Of a stretch of DNA of 64,000 nucleotides, positions 9,147 to 17,955 are shown piece by piece. Both the position numbers and the translations under genes were made by a program. The stretch is from Bacillus sp. 491mf (GTDB taxonomy: Bacteria; Bacillota; Bacilli; Bacillales; Bacillaceae_G). How positions within the stretch are numbered: the first letter of the stretch is position 1; every line of letters begins with the position of its first letter. The DNA is taken from contig NZ_FOLV01000001.1 of the NCBI RefSeq assembly GCF_900112415.1, forward strand, positions 1 through 64,000. The letters are read 5' to 3'. Under the pieces are notes generated by a model. It made no database searches. It saw only the letters and a program-made list of their open reading frames with translations, and was not told where the DNA came from.

Positions 9147-9190
9147 GAAAGGAGGTGACTAAAAAGTAGACTTTTTAGTCACCTCCTTAT
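9147..9190. terminator. 18-bp perfect hairpin after the marR-like gene
   Basis: Arms 9149-9166 and 9171-9188 are perfectly complementary with a TAGA loop; the stop codon of the minus-strand MarR gene lies at the edge. On the minus strand it is followed by TTTCACTTTTT, so it can terminate that gene. One arm reads AAGGAGGTGA, a full-length Shine-Dalgarno sequence, and the other its complement, as at the 16S rRNA 3' end. Confidence 0.75.
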
Positions 9191-9633
9191 ATATTCGCTT
9201 TCAAAATTACATTTTGGATTGTTTGCAATGAATGGGTTAACTGTTCCCGATCGCTTGCTGATAATGTTTGTAAATTTTCTTTTAGTTTTTTTAAAAGGAA
9301 TTGTTTGTATTGATTGACTAATGATTTTCCTTCAGCTGTAAGAGACATTAAAATAACACGCCGATCTTTTTCGCTATAGTGGCGCTCTACAAGCTTTTCT
9401 TGAATGAGTTTATTTAACAGTGGTGTCATATTCGGTCTTGAAATAGCTAACCGTTTGCCGATTTCTGAAACTGCTAATGTATCTCGCTCATGCAATAACA
9501 ATAATACCTGCGTATGTGATGGCGGCATATGTCGCTGAGAAGAAAACTCTCCAGGAAGCATAAACTTGCGATAAAAAAGAGGCACTAGCGAAAGGAGATG
9601 ATCAACAATGTGTTCCCACTCACGTGAATCCAT
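9187..9633 (-). CDS. MarR family transcriptional regulator
   Basis: A 148-residue winged-helix repressor of the MarR family. The DNA-recognition region lies near residues 54-80 (VSEIGKRLAISRPNMTPLLNKL), followed by the wing with the conserved DRR motif (EKDRRVILMSLT, near 87-98). N- and C-terminal helices form the dimer interface. The ligand and targets are unknown; neither neighbour is divergent from it at close range, so it probably acts elsewhere or on itself. The ATG has a strong GGGGGG ribosome site. Confidence 0.88.
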   Translation of the reverse strand: MDSREWEHIVDHLLSLVPLFYRKFMLPGEFSSQRHMPPSHTQVLLLLHERDTLAVSEIGKRLAISRPNMTPLLNKLIQEKLVERHYSEKDRRVILMSLTAEGKSLVNQYKQFLLKKLKENLQTLSASDREQLTHSLQTIQNVILKANI

Positions 9634-9718
9634 ATAACAGCCCCCCTTCTGTCCTTATTGTAACAAAAAAATACAATGTTATAAAAATAGAATGATTTTT
9701 GTGTGAATCTAAGGCGAA

Positions 9719-9860
9719 AAACCGCCTATAAGGGTTCGATTAGTTCAACTATATAATTCCCTTTTGTTTTAAATATTGCACGTGGCAGGAAAAGGAACTG
9801 ACCGCTACTATGCATGGCCAAATGCTCTTGCCTATCTAAAAAAGATGTTTTTAGGTCGTT
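9719..9860. repeat. Interspersed repeats, B fragment plus family A copy
   Basis: Bases 9724-9760 resemble the linker part of repeat B found at 43538 and 59798 (segment like TTCGATTAGTTCAACTA). Bases 9776-9840 are a copy of repeat A, recognised by TGGCAGGAAAAGG, then CTGACCGCT, then TATGCATGGCC. Family A recurs nine times in this window. Both look like the bcr-type interspersed repeats of the B. cereus group; I cannot assign the published number. Confidence 0.75.
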
Positions 9861-9891
9861 GTATTTATATAACCATAGGTAGGAACGTCGC

Positions 9892-10659
9892 CTACTTATA
9901 TGATAACACTTGTTTTGCAAACGATTCGGCGATTTTCTCATATCCTTTATCATTTGGATGAACTTGATCATATAGTAAATCTTTTTGATCATTTGGCAAT
10001 AAATTACGAATCGGTAAGACGAGTGAAGGTTGATTTTCTTTTGAAATCGAATAGATCACTTTATTCCAATTGTCTAAGAAAACACTTGCGTAAGAAGCAA
10101 TGGCATCCTCTAGTTTTAATGGATTATAGAGTTCAGAGAGAATGATGAGCGCATTCGGATTAGCGGCACGAATCGTTTTTACAATGTTTTGTAAGTCTTG
10201 TTCAAAATAATCTTTCTCTTCATTTAATAACTTCATTCCTTCTAAAGCACCGACGTTTCGGTTGATGTGTAAAACATTATTTCCGCCAATACTAATTGTA
10301 ATCATGTTGGCTTCTTTTATTTTTTGCTTCATTTCTTCGGTTTGCATCATTTGAAGTAACCGGTCTGTTGTTAACCCATTTTTTGCAAGATTATCGACGA
10401 TAATTTGTTTTTGTAATTGTGTTTCTAATATATGAGAAGCAACTTGTACGTACCCACCTTGTGTAGACCCGTAACCTTTTGCAAGAGAATCACCTAGAAC
10501 AAGATGATGAAGCGTCGCATCAGTTTGTGTATCAATCCAGTGTGGAACGGTTGCTACTGAAGATTCTTTTTGAACATTTGTCTCATTTTTCTTGTCACAA
10601 TACAAAAGTGTAATGATAAGAAGGAGGAGACAAACTGTAGATAAAAGAAGTTTTTTCAT
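9892..10659 (-). CDS. SGNH/GDSL-family lipase or esterase, secreted or membrane-anchored
   Basis: A 255-residue SGNH hydrolase. Residues 1-20 form a hydrophobic signal or anchor segment (MKKLLLSTVCLLLLIITLLYC). The nucleophile Ser is in GDSLAKGYG near residue 58, the Gly/Asn blocks are ISIGGNN near 125, and the catalytic Asp and His are in DQVHPNDKGY near 234. The Cys at residue 21 is not in a clear lipobox. The ATG at 10659 with AAGGAGG upstream is preferred over a longer in-frame start. Substrate is unknown. Confidence 0.85.
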   Translation of the reverse strand: MKKLLLSTVCLLLLIITLLYCDKKNETNVQKESSVATVPHWIDTQTDATLHHLVLGDSLAKGYGSTQGGYVQVASHILETQLQKQIIVDNLAKNGLTTDRLLQMMQTEEMKQKIKEANMITISIGGNNVLHINRNVGALEGMKLLNEEKDYFEQDLQNIVKTIRAANPNALIILSELYNPLKLEDAIASYASVFLDNWNKVIYSISKENQPSLVLPIRNLLPNDQKDLLYDQVHPNDKGYEKIAESFAKQVLSYK

Positions 10660-10730
10660 TATGTTATCCTCCTTATAAATGGTTATTTTATCATATTCAT
10701 GATGAGAAGCAATGGAATACACATTACGTG

Positions 10731-10817
10731 TTCACAAAAATTTTACAATACTTTAACATAAAATTTGTAGAAGTACGTCAAAATTTGTTGACGATATAAA
10801 CGACAGTTCGTTATGAT
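10731..10817 (+). promoter_or_regulatory. PHO-box-like array and promoter of the wall-anchored nucleotidase gene
   Basis: Four hexamers occur at exact 11-base steps: TTCACA 10731, TTTACA 10742, TTAACA 10753 and TTTGTA 10764. This matches the Bacillus PhoP-binding arrangement of TT(A/C/T)ACA-like repeats with 5-base spacers; the first three fit well and the fourth fits 4 of 6. Downstream, TTGACG (10788-10793), an 18-base spacer and TATGAT (10812-10817) form a sigma-A promoter; a TATAAA at 10795-10800 is an alternative -10. The array sits somewhat further upstream of the -10 than in typical PhoP-activated promoters. Confidence 0.6.
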
Positions 10818-10824
10818 GAACTTT

Positions 10825-10953
10825 AGATGGGGTAAATTTATCCAAATCGCAAAAGAAGTAGGACAACTAACGTCTTGGCAATTTGGGTGATTAAGAAGTA
10901 GGGACACTGATCCCATCGTATATTTTATAACTAGGGACTATGTTATAAGGGGG
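10825..10953 (+). ncRNA. Structured 5' leader, unidentified, possible riboswitch-like element
   Basis: The leader would begin at the predicted transcription start. GATGGG (10826-10831) can pair with CCCATC (10912-10917), enclosing a stem CCAAAT/ATTTGG (10842-10847 with 10881-10886) and an inner stem (10853-10858 with 10871-10876). The motif AAGAAGTAGG(G)ACA occurs twice (10853 and 10893). A competing hairpin GGGA/TCCC (10901-10904 with 10911-10914) would break the outer stem. A last stem TTATAAC/GTTATAA (10925-10931 with 10942-10948) touches the AAGGGGG ribosome site. I compared it with FMN, TPP, SAM, purine, c-di-GMP, c-di-AMP, fluoride and guanidine aptamers from memory and found no match. 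Confidence 0.4.
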
Positions 10954-10960
10954 ATTTTTT

Positions 10961-13147
10961 GTGAAGAAATCAACAAAAACGTTGGCTGGTGCTGCACTTG
11001 CAATAGGTGTTATTGCTCCGCAAGTATGGCCTACACCTGCACATGCAGAAGGAGAGGAAAGTGCTGTAAAACTAAGAATATTAGAAACATCTGATATTCA
11101 TGTGAACTTAATGAACTATGATTACTATCAAACAAAAACAGATAATAAAGTAGGATTAGTTCAAACAGCGACTTTAGTTAATGAAGCACGTAAAGAGGCA
11201 AAAAACTCTGTTTTATTTGATGATGGAGATGCATTGCAAGGAACGCCGCTTGGTGATTATGTAGCAAAAGTAAAAGGTTTAGATGGAGGCTATGTCCATC
11301 CATTATATCGTTTAATGAATATGATGAAATATGACGTCATTTCTCTTGGAAACCATGAATTTAACTACGGTTTAGATTATTTAAAACAAGCAACTAGCAA
11401 AACACAGTTTCCTGTAATTAACTCGAATGTATATGATGCGAAAACTGGTGAAAATTATTTCAAGCCATACCATGTGTTTGAAAAAGAAGTAGAAGATGAG
11501 GCTGGTCAAAAGCATAAAGTAAAGATTGGTGTAATGGGCTTTGTTCCACCGCAAATTATGGGATGGGATAAAGCGAATTTAGAAGGAAAAGTAATAGCGA
11601 AGGATATTGTAGAAACAGCGAAAGAAATGGTACCGAAAATGAAAGCGGAAGGCGCGGATATCATCGTTGCGCTAGCTCATTCGGGTGTTGATAAAAGCGG
11701 TTACAATTCTGGAATGGAAAATGCATCTTATTATTTAGCAACAGAAGTTCCTGGTGTTGACGCAGTGCTGATGGGGCATTCTCATACAGTAATAACGGAC
11801 AAGTATGAGAATGGTGTTCCTGTTGTAATGCCAGGTGTTTTCGGAAGTAATTTAGGAATGATTGATATGGAATTAAAGCAAGTGAACGGAAAATGGGAAG
11901 TACAAAAAGAGAAATCGAAACCTGCCGTTCGTCCAATTGCAGATAGTAAAGGCACTGCTTTAGTAGAATCAGACCAAAAATTAGTAGAAGCAATAAAGGA
12001 TGACCATGAAGGAACAATTAAATATGTAAATACACCAGTTGGCGAAACGACAGCGCCAATTAATAGTTACTTTGCGCTTGTACAAGATGATCCATCTGTT
12101 CAAACTGTAACGAATGCACAAAAGTGGTACACAGAGCAGAAGATGAAGGGTACGGAATTTGAAGGGCTGCCAATTTTATCAGCAGGTGCACCGTTTAAAG
12201 CAGGTGGCCGTAACGGCGCTACATATTATACAGACATTCCAAAGGGAACGCTTGCAATTAAAAACGTTGCAGACTTATACGTATATCCAAATACATTATA
12301 TGCAGTGAAAGTAAATGGGGCTCAGTTGAAAGATTGGTTAGAAATGTCTGCTGGTCAATTTAATCAAATCGATCCAAAGAACAAAGATGAGCAAAAATTA
12401 GTGAATGTTAACTATCCAACATACAATTTTGACGTATTAGACGGTGTGAAATATGAAATTGATGTAACGCAGCCAGCTAAATATGACAAAGATGGAAAAG
12501 TTGTAAATGAAGCTGCAAATCGCATTGTGAACTTAACGTTTGATGGAAAGCCAGTATCGGATAGTCAAGAGTTTGTTGTAGCAACGAATAACTACCGTGG
12601 TAGCAGTAAAACATTCCCAGGTGTAAGTAATGGGGAAGTAATTTTACAATCTCCTGATGAAACACGTCAAATTATTGTAGAATATATGAAACAAATAAAA
12701 ACAATTAACCCGACAGCAGATAAAAACTGGGCATTTAAACCAATCACTGGTGAGAAATTGAATATTACATTTGATTCTTCTCCAAATGCTCAAAAATATA
12801 TAACAAAAGACGGCAACATTTCTTACGTTAGTCCATCAGAAAATGAATTTGCTAAATATGCAATTGATTTATCAAAAAAAGATGAACCAGCTGGTGGCGA
12901 TAATGGAACTGATGAGCCGAAAACGCCAACAGATAACAACAATGGCGGAGATCAGCCGAAAACAACAGAAGATAATAAAAACAACGAAGAGAAGCCGGCA
13001 GCAACAGACGCAGGTAAAGAGCAAGCGAAAACAGACAACAACTTGCCAAAGACAGGAGCGAATATGTTTACGACATTAGGAGCAGGTCTTGCGTTTATTG
13101 GGGCAGGTGCGATTGCGTTATTTAGAAGAAAGAAATTAAATAAATAA
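10961..13147 (+). CDS. LPXTG-anchored 2',3'-cyclic-nucleotide 2'-phosphodiesterase/3'-nucleotidase
   Basis: A 728-residue wall-anchored enzyme that should degrade cyclic nucleotides, 3'-nucleotides and RNA products outside the cell. The signal peptide ends at AHA near residue 28. The metallophosphoesterase domain follows: SDIHVNL near 44, DDGDALQGT near 87, GNHEFNYG near 127, and GHSHTV near 271. The 5'-nucleotidase C-terminal domain spans about 350-600. A Pro/Asn/Gly/Lys-rich spacer (about 640-690) leads to the sortase signal LPKTG near 695, a hydrophobic segment and a basic tail. The start is GTG with AAGGGGG upstream. A PHO-box-like array upstream suggests induction by phosphate starvation. 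Confidence 0.92.
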   Translation: MKKSTKTLAGAALAIGVIAPQVWPTPAHAEGEESAVKLRILETSDIHVNLMNYDYYQTKTDNKVGLVQTATLVNEARKEAKNSVLFDDGDALQGTPLGDYVAKVKGLDGGYVHPLYRLMNMMKYDVISLGNHEFNYGLDYLKQATSKTQFPVINSNVYDAKTGENYFKPYHVFEKEVEDEAGQKHKVKIGVMGFVPPQIMGWDKANLEGKVIAKDIVETAKEMVPKMKAEGADIIVALAHSGVDKSGYNSGMENASYYLATEVPGVDAVLMGHSHTVITDKYENGVPVVMPGVFGSNLGMIDMELKQVNGKWEVQKEKSKPAVRPIADSKGTALVESDQKLVEAIKDDHEGTIKYVNTPVGETTAPINSYFALVQDDPSVQTVTNAQKWYTEQKMKGTEFEGLPILSAGAPFKAGGRNGATYYTDIPKGTLAIKNVADLYVYPNTLYAVKVNGAQLKDWLEMSAGQFNQIDPKNKDEQKLVNVNYPTYNFDVLDGVKYEIDVTQPAKYDKDGKVVNEAANRIVNLTFDGKPVSDSQEFVVATNNYRGSSKTFPGVSNGEVILQSPDETRQIIVEYMKQIKTINPTADKNWAFKPITGEKLNITFDSSPNAQKYITKDGNISYVSPSENEFAKYAIDLSKKDEPAGGDNGTDEPKTPTDNNNGGDQPKTTEDNKNNEEKPAATDAGKEQAKTDNNLPKTGANMFTTLGAGLAFIGAGAIALFRRKKLNK

Positions 13148-13148
13148 G

Positions 13149-13192
13149 AAAGAAAAAGTCCGCTGCTTAGCAGTGGACTTTTCTTTCTATTC
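13149..13192 (+). terminator. Terminator of the LPXTG nucleotidase gene
   Basis: A long stem built from AGAAAAAGTCC...GC and GC...GGACTTTTCT (about 13151-13166 with 13170-13188) ends with TTTCTAT. It starts a few bases after the stop codon. Confidence 0.85.
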
Positions 13193-13505
13193 CTTATTTC
13201 ATGAAAGAATGTAGGAATCGTTCCAGCACTAATTAATGTATCAACCAGTAAAAAGATAAAAATGGCAAATTAGCTGAAATACCAATTCATACTTCGTTCT
13301 GTACTGGTTCGCACCATTCACCAGATTTCTGAAATCTTGAAGCGAAATACTACTAAATCCTATCATCGCCGATTCATATCGTGGTAGTAAATTTTTATTA
13401 TATAAAATAGAAGGAATATCAACAGTTATTTTTGAAGTTATATGATAAAGAAAAGGATATAAATTATCTTTTTGTTCTTTATAATGAATATGAGGAGGGG
13501 AAAAT
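13193..13505. other. Intergenic region with a doubtful minus-strand reading frame
   Basis: A minus-strand frame of 102 codons crosses 13241-13549 and overlaps the next gene. It has no clear ribosome site, but its C-terminal half reads as plausible protein (a segment like FRNLVNGANQYRTKYEL). This could be the remnant of a lost gene or part of an interspersed repeat; I cannot decide. A good GAGGAGGGG ribosome site for the following gene ends the region. Confidence 0.3.
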
Positions 13506-13853
13506 ATGAAGGTAAAGATCATAACGATTTCAATGGTGTTCACAGTCATTTTTGGTGCTGGAATTTATACAGCATTTGCGTCATCTCCTAATCCAATAAA
13601 GAAAAGTGTTGAAAAACCAAAAGAAACAGTGAGACAAGATGAAGAAGAAATAATGAAAAAAACAGCAGATAAATTCGGAATTTCTACAGAAGGAAAACCA
13701 AAAGAACAGATTCAAAAAGAAATAAGTGTAGTGCGTTCTGAAAAGCGACAAGAGCTTCTTCGTGAGCATGCGAAAGAGCTTGGAATCGACGTAGAAGGTA
13801 AAACGGACGAACAGTTAATTCAAGAGATTGGTAAAATTCAGAGCAAAAAATAG
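13506..13853 (+). CDS. Small secreted protein with two short repeats
   Basis: A 115-residue protein with a signal peptide (MKVKIITISMVFTVIFGAGI, probable cleavage after AFA near 25). The mature part is highly charged and helical and holds two copies of a motif: FGISTEGKPKEQIQKEI near 56 and LGIDVEGKTDEQLIQEI near 92, each about 16 residues. The same motif occurs once in the gene at 19948, on the other side of the biotin operon. The function is unknown; similar motifs occur in small Bacillus secreted proteins. The ribosome site is GAGGAGGGG. Confidence 0.75.
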   Translation: MKVKIITISMVFTVIFGAGIYTAFASSPNPIKKSVEKPKETVRQDEEEIMKKTADKFGISTEGKPKEQIQKEISVVRSEKRQELLREHAKELGIDVEGKTDEQLIQEIGKIQSKK

Positions 13854-13910
13854 GGCGACTTATCATAGGATAAGTCTTCTTTTTTTAGAACATGGTTCCA
13901 TGAAAAAGAA

Positions 13911-13966
13911 TTGACAGTATTTGCCCTCTAATGTTAACCTTTTAAACAAACAAGTTAACATTAGAG
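13911..13966 (+). promoter_or_regulatory. Biotin operon promoter with BirA-type operator
   Basis: A perfect 13-bp inverted repeat, CTCTAATGTTAAC (13926-13938) and GTTAACATTAGAG (13954-13966), is separated by 15 bases. This is the form of the BirA operator used by bacteria whose biotin ligase also represses bio genes. TTGACA at 13911-13916 is the -35, and the -10 (best TAACCT, 13935-13940) lies inside the left arm, so bound BirA-biotinyl-AMP would block polymerase. The right arm runs into the bioA ribosome site. Confidence 0.85.
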
Positions 13967-13975
13967 GTGACAATC

Positions 13976-15355
13976 ATGACTGTGAGGAGCATGGAGCAAA
14001 CTTTTACATATGAGGAACTAGCTCAAAAAAATAAAGATTATGTATGGCATCCATTTACCCAAATGAAAGATTATTTGGAAGATGATCCTGTCATTATCGA
14101 ACGGGGAGAAGGAAGAAAATTATACGATGTGAATGGAAAAGGCTATTGGGATGGTGTGTCTTCCATTTGGCTCAATGTTCATGGTCACCATGTTCAAGAG
14201 CTAGATGATGCGATTCGTGAGCAGTTAAACAAAATTGCGCACTCTACATTGCTAGGTATCGCGAATGTACCAAGTATTTTATTAGCCGAAAAAATTATTG
14301 AAATTGTACCTAATGGACTAAAGAAAGTTTTTTATTCTGATTCTGGTGCAACGTCAGTTGAAATTGCAATTAAAATGGCCTTTCAATATTGGCAGCATAA
14401 AGGAAAGCCTAATAAGAAGAGATTTGTTACGATGAAAGAAGCATATCACGGTGACACAATTGGAGCGGTATCTGTCGGGGCAATTGATATGTTTCACCAA
14501 GCATATAGTACGCTTTTATTCGATACGTTAAAAGTACCATATCCGTATACATATCGTTCTCCTTATGGGGAAGATGGGCAAATGATTGTGAAAAAACATT
14601 TAGAAGAAATGGAAGATTTATTACGAGAGAATCACGAAGAAGTAGCAGCTGTTATTGTTGAACCGATTGTCCAGGGGGCGAGCGGGATTATTACAATGCC
14701 AGATGGTTATTTAAAAGGATTAAGAGAGCTTTGTACAGCATACAATGTTCTTCTTATTACAGATGAAGTAGCAACGGGATTTGGCAGAACAGGCAAAATG
14801 TTTGCATGCGAACATGAAGGAATCACACCGGATATTTTAACTGCTGGAAAAGGGTTAACAGGAGGATATTTACCGGTTGCTATTACCGTAACGACAGATG
14901 AAATTTATCGTGCTTTTCTAGGTGATTATGAGGAACAAAAAACGTTTTTCCATGGCCATAGTTATACAGGAAATCCACTAGGCTGTGCAGTAGCGCTTGC
15001 AAACTTGAAATTATTTGAAACGACTAATCTTATAGAATCTGTTAGTCATAAAGCAGAATATATCGAAAAGCGCTTAGAAGTTTTGCATGGATTTAAGCAT
15101 GTGGGAGATATTCGTCAGCGAGGCTTTATGATTGGCATTGAGCTCGTGCAAAATAAAGAAACGAAGGAAGCATATTCTTGGCAGGAACGAGTCGGTGTGA
15201 AGGTTTGTAGAAGAGCACGTGATTTAGGAATGATTCTTCGTCCACTAGGGAATGTTGTTGTCTTTATGCCGCCGCTTGGGTCAACGATAGAAGAGCTTGA
15301 TGATATGATTGCAATTTTACAGCAAGCTATTCAAGAGGTAACGGAGGAGAAATGA
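13976..15355 (+). CDS. bioA: Adenosylmethionine-8-amino-7-oxononanoate aminotransferase
   Basis: BioA, about 459 residues, makes 7,8-diaminopelargonate using SAM as amino donor and PLP. The substrate-end motif VWHPFTQM is near residue 22, the phosphate-binding SGATS near 119, [11 protein letters not shown] near 260 and the PLP Lys in [10 protein letters not shown] near 289. ATG 13976 is chosen because GAGGTG lies six bases upstream; GTG 13967 and ATG 13991 are alternatives. First gene of bioADFHCB, overlapping bioD by four bases. Confidence 0.95.
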   Translation: MTVRSMEQTFTYEELAQKNKDYVWHPFTQMKDYLEDDPVIIERGEGRKLYDVNGKGYWDGVSSIWLNVHGHHVQELDDAIREQLNKIAHSTLLGIANVPSILLAEKIIEIVPNGLKKVFYSDSGATSVEIAIKMAFQYWQHKGKPNKKRFVTMKEAYHGDTIGAVSVGAIDMFHQAYSTLLFDTLKVPYPYTYRSPYGEDGQMIVKKHLEEMEDLLRENHEEVAAVIVEPIVQGASGIITMPDGYLKGLRELCTAYNVLLITDEVATGFGRTGKMFACEHEGITPDILTAGKGLTGGYLPVAITVTTDEIYRAFLGDYEEQKTFFHGHSYTGNPLGCAVALANLKLFETTNLIESVSHKAEYIEKRLEVLHGFKHVGDIRQRGFMIGIELVQNKETKEAYSWQERVGVKVCRRARDLGMILRPLGNVVVFMPPLGSTIEELDDMIAILQQAIQEVTEEK

Positions 15356-16083
15356 TGAGTGGTTTCTTTGTGACAGCGACCGATACGGAAGTAGGGAAAA
15401 CGGTTGTAACAGGTGCATTAGCTGGTGTGCTTCGCGAGCGCGGATACAATATTGGCGTGTATAAACCATTGCAAAGCGGTCATCTTGCCTCTCATCCAGA
15501 AGGAGACGCTGCTCGGTTGAAAGCTGCTGCCGGTGTAACAATATCATGTGAAGAGATTTGCCCTTATTCAGTTGAAGAACCGCTTGCGCCTCGCTTAGCA
15601 ATGAGGCGGGCAGGAAGGCAAGTGCTATTATCAGATATTACGAGTCATTACAATGAATTATCAAAACAATTCGACTCTTTGTTTGTAGAGGGCGCTGGCG
15701 GACTTGTAGTTCCTTACACAACTGATGCCCTCGTTGTCGATTTTGCGAAACAGCTGCAATTACCAGTGCTTATTGTAGCAAGGCCAACGCTTGGGACAGT
15801 GAATCATACTATTTTAACGGTTTCTTATGCAAAAGCACACGGTCTTTCAGTCGCGGGTATCATTTTATCTGGATGCCGAGAACATGAAAAAGAAAGAGTA
15901 ATAGAAAACAAAGAAATGATAGAAGAATTAAGCGGCGTACCGGTTATTGGATTGCTGCCAGCGCTTCGTGAAAACTTTACGAGAAATGAACTATTACAAG
16001 CGGCAGAAGAGAGTATTGCTATCTCAAAATTAGAGGAGTTTTTACGCAATGAATCCAGTGTGGGAAACGCATTTTCAGTCTAA
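15352..16083 (+). CDS. bioD: Dethiobiotin synthetase
   Basis: BioD, 243 residues, closes the ureido ring of dethiobiotin with CO2 and ATP. The P-loop [12 protein letters not shown] starts near residue 9, YKPLQSG near 37 carries the catalytic Lys, and EGAGGLVVP near 114 is the conserved glycine block. ATG 15352 overlaps the bioA stop; ATG 15355 is equally possible. Its end overlaps bioF by 35 bases, so expression is probably coupled. Confidence 0.95.
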   Translation: MMSGFFVTATDTEVGKTVVTGALAGVLRERGYNIGVYKPLQSGHLASHPEGDAARLKAAAGVTISCEEICPYSVEEPLAPRLAMRRAGRQVLLSDITSHYNELSKQFDSLFVEGAGGLVVPYTTDALVVDFAKQLQLPVLIVARPTLGTVNHTILTVSYAKAHGLSVAGIILSGCREHEKERVIENKEMIEELSGVPVIGLLPALRENFTRNELLQAAEESIAISKLEEFLRNESSVGNAFSV

Positions 16084-17236
16084 GCTATCGAGTCTTATAG
16101 AAACGTCACAGCACCGAAAATTGTTGGCAACGGAGCACGCCGAACAAGCGTGGCTCGTTCGAAATGGAAAGAGATTATTAAATTTAGCTTCAAACAATTA
16201 CTTAGGATTAGCTGGTGATGTACGGTTAAAAGAAGCTGCAATTGAAGCGACAAAAACGTATGGGACCGGAGCGACGGCGTCCCGTCTCGTTGTCGGGAAC
16301 TATCCGTTATATGAAGAAATTGAACAGCGAATATGCGCTTGGAAAGAAACTGAAAAAGCACTAATTGTGAATAGTGGTTATACGGCAAATGTCGGAGCAA
16401 TTTCTTCACTTGTAGGTCGTCATGACATTGTATTTAGCGATAGGCTGAATCACGCCAGTATTGTAGATGGCATCGTATTAAGTGGTGCTGAGCATAAGCG
16501 CTATCGTCATAATGACTTAGAGCATTTAGAGCAATTACTGAAATCTGCTAAGGCAGACAAGCGAAAACTTATTGTGACGGATTCTATTTTTAGCATGGAT
16601 GGAGATAGGGCTCATTTAGAAGATTTAGTGATGCTAAAAGAAAAGTACGGAGCGCTTCTTATGGTTGATGAGGCACATGCGGGCGGAATATACGGGAAAA
16701 ACGGAGCGGGTCTTGCTCATGAGTATCCGAAATTAGCCAAGTCGATAGATATTCATATGGGTACATGTAGTAAAGCATTGGGTTGCTATGGTGCATATAT
16801 TACCGGAAATGCTGTTTGCATCGAGTATATGATCAATACGATGCGTAGTTTTATTTTTACAACTGCTTTACCACCAGGAACGCTTGGTGCAATCGGAAAA
16901 GCAATTGACATTGTGAGAAAAGATGAAACACATCGTCATATATTAATAGAAAATGGCCGATATTTTCGAACAGGTTTGCAAGAAGCTGGTTTTCATATTG
17001 GAGACAGCACGACGCATATTGTTCCTGTAATTGTAGGGTCTAATGAAGCAGTGCTCCGTTTTAGTATGAAATTGCAAGAAGCAGGAATAGCAGCGATTGC
17101 TATTCGGCCGCCTACTGTTCCGCAGCATAGTTCTCGCATCCGCTTTGCCGTAACAGCTCACCATACGAATGATGATTTACAATGGGCAACGCAGCGGATT
17201 GTACAAATTGGAAAAGAAGAAGGAGTGATTTCATGA
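16049..17236 (+). CDS. bioF: 8-amino-7-oxononanoate synthase
   Basis: BioF, 395 residues, is a PLP enzyme that condenses pimeloyl-ACP (or -CoA) with alanine. NNYLGLA near residue 49, SGYTANVG near 107, DEAHAGG near 207 and the PLP Lys in CSKALGCYG near 240 are present. The middle Gly in the last motif is flanked by Cys rather than the commoner Gly, a minor variation. It overlaps both neighbours in the operon. Confidence 0.94.
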   Translation: MNPVWETHFQSKLSSLIETSQHRKLLATEHAEQAWLVRNGKRLLNLASNNYLGLAGDVRLKEAAIEATKTYGTGATASRLVVGNYPLYEEIEQRICAWKETEKALIVNSGYTANVGAISSLVGRHDIVFSDRLNHASIVDGIVLSGAEHKRYRHNDLEHLEQLLKSAKADKRKLIVTDSIFSMDGDRAHLEDLVMLKEKYGALLMVDEAHAGGIYGKNGAGLAHEYPKLAKSIDIHMGTCSKALGCYGAYITGNAVCIEYMINTMRSFIFTTALPPGTLGAIGKAIDIVRKDETHRHILIENGRYFRTGLQEAGFHIGDSTTHIVPVIVGSNEAVLRFSMKLQEAGIAAIAIRPPTVPQHSSRIRFAVTAHHTNDDLQWATQRIVQIGKEEGVIS

Positions 17237-17955
17237 CGCAGCCTAGTCTTATTCTCATTCCCGGATGGGGCATGGAAGAACTGGTTTGGGAAGCATTCCT
17301 TCCGCATTTACATGATTTTCCCGTACATGTTGTTCATTGGCGTAATAGTGAAGATAAACAGGAGTTTCAACGTCGAATTATAGAGGTAGCAGAAGGGAAA
17401 GAAGTAATTTTAGTTGGCTGGTCACTTGGAGCATTGGCCGCTCTTCAAGTACATCATTCATTGCAAACGAAAGGGATTGTGTTACTAGGAGGAACAGCGA
17501 AATTTACAACTGATTCCGATTACATACATGGCTGGAAAAACTCTTTTGTTGAACGTATGAATCGAAATCTTTTGAAACAAAAAGATGATACGTTGAAACG
17601 GTTTTATGTGAGTATGTTTTCCAAGGCGGAGCAGGAAAACGGACATGATATTGCATTCTTGAAAATAGCGGAACAATTTCAAGGTGATTCGATTCATTCT
17701 TTGCAATGTGGACTCCAATATTTAATAGAAACAGATGTTAGAGAACAGCTATTACAAATAGATGTGCCAGTATTACTCCTTCATGGAAAAGATGATATGA
17801 TTTGTCCTCTCTCTGCTGCGGAGTATATGCAAGAAAAAATAAACGCATCACTCACGATTATAGAAGAAGCTGGACATGCACTTTGTTTCACACAAGCAAA
17901 GCGATGTGCAAAAGAAATGATACAGTTTGTAAAGGGGATAGAGCGAAATGATTAA
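17233..17955 (+). CDS. bioH: Pimeloyl-ACP methyl ester esterase-type alpha/beta hydrolase
   Basis: A 240-residue alpha/beta hydrolase in the position of BioH, which removes the methyl ester of pimeloyl-ACP methyl ester to end pimelate synthesis. The N-terminus has the oxyanion segment PGWGMEE near residue 11, the nucleophile Ser in [10 protein letters not shown] near 67, the Asp in HGKDDMICP near 189 and the His in EAGHAL near 216. ATG 17233 overlaps the bioF stop (ATGA) and has AAGGAG upstream; a longer in-frame start in bioF is rejected. Sequence identity to E. coli BioH is probably low, so the call leans on context with bioC. Confidence 0.85.
   Translation: MTQPSLILIPGWGMEELVWEAFLPHLHDFPVHVVHWRNSEDKQEFQRRIIEVAEGKEVILVGWSLGALAALQVHHSLQTKGIVLLGGTAKFTTDSDYIHGWKNSFVERMNRNLLKQKDDTLKRFYVSMFSKAEQENGHDIAFLKIAEQFQGDSIHSLQCGLQYLIETDVREQLLQIDVPVLLLHGKDDMICPLSAAEYMQEKINASLTIIEEAGHALCFTQAKRCAKEMIQFVKGIERND

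Noticed and set aside
13241-13549. 102-codon minus-strand frame
   Set aside because: No ribosome site and it overlaps a gene with better signals; kept only as a doubtful remnant.
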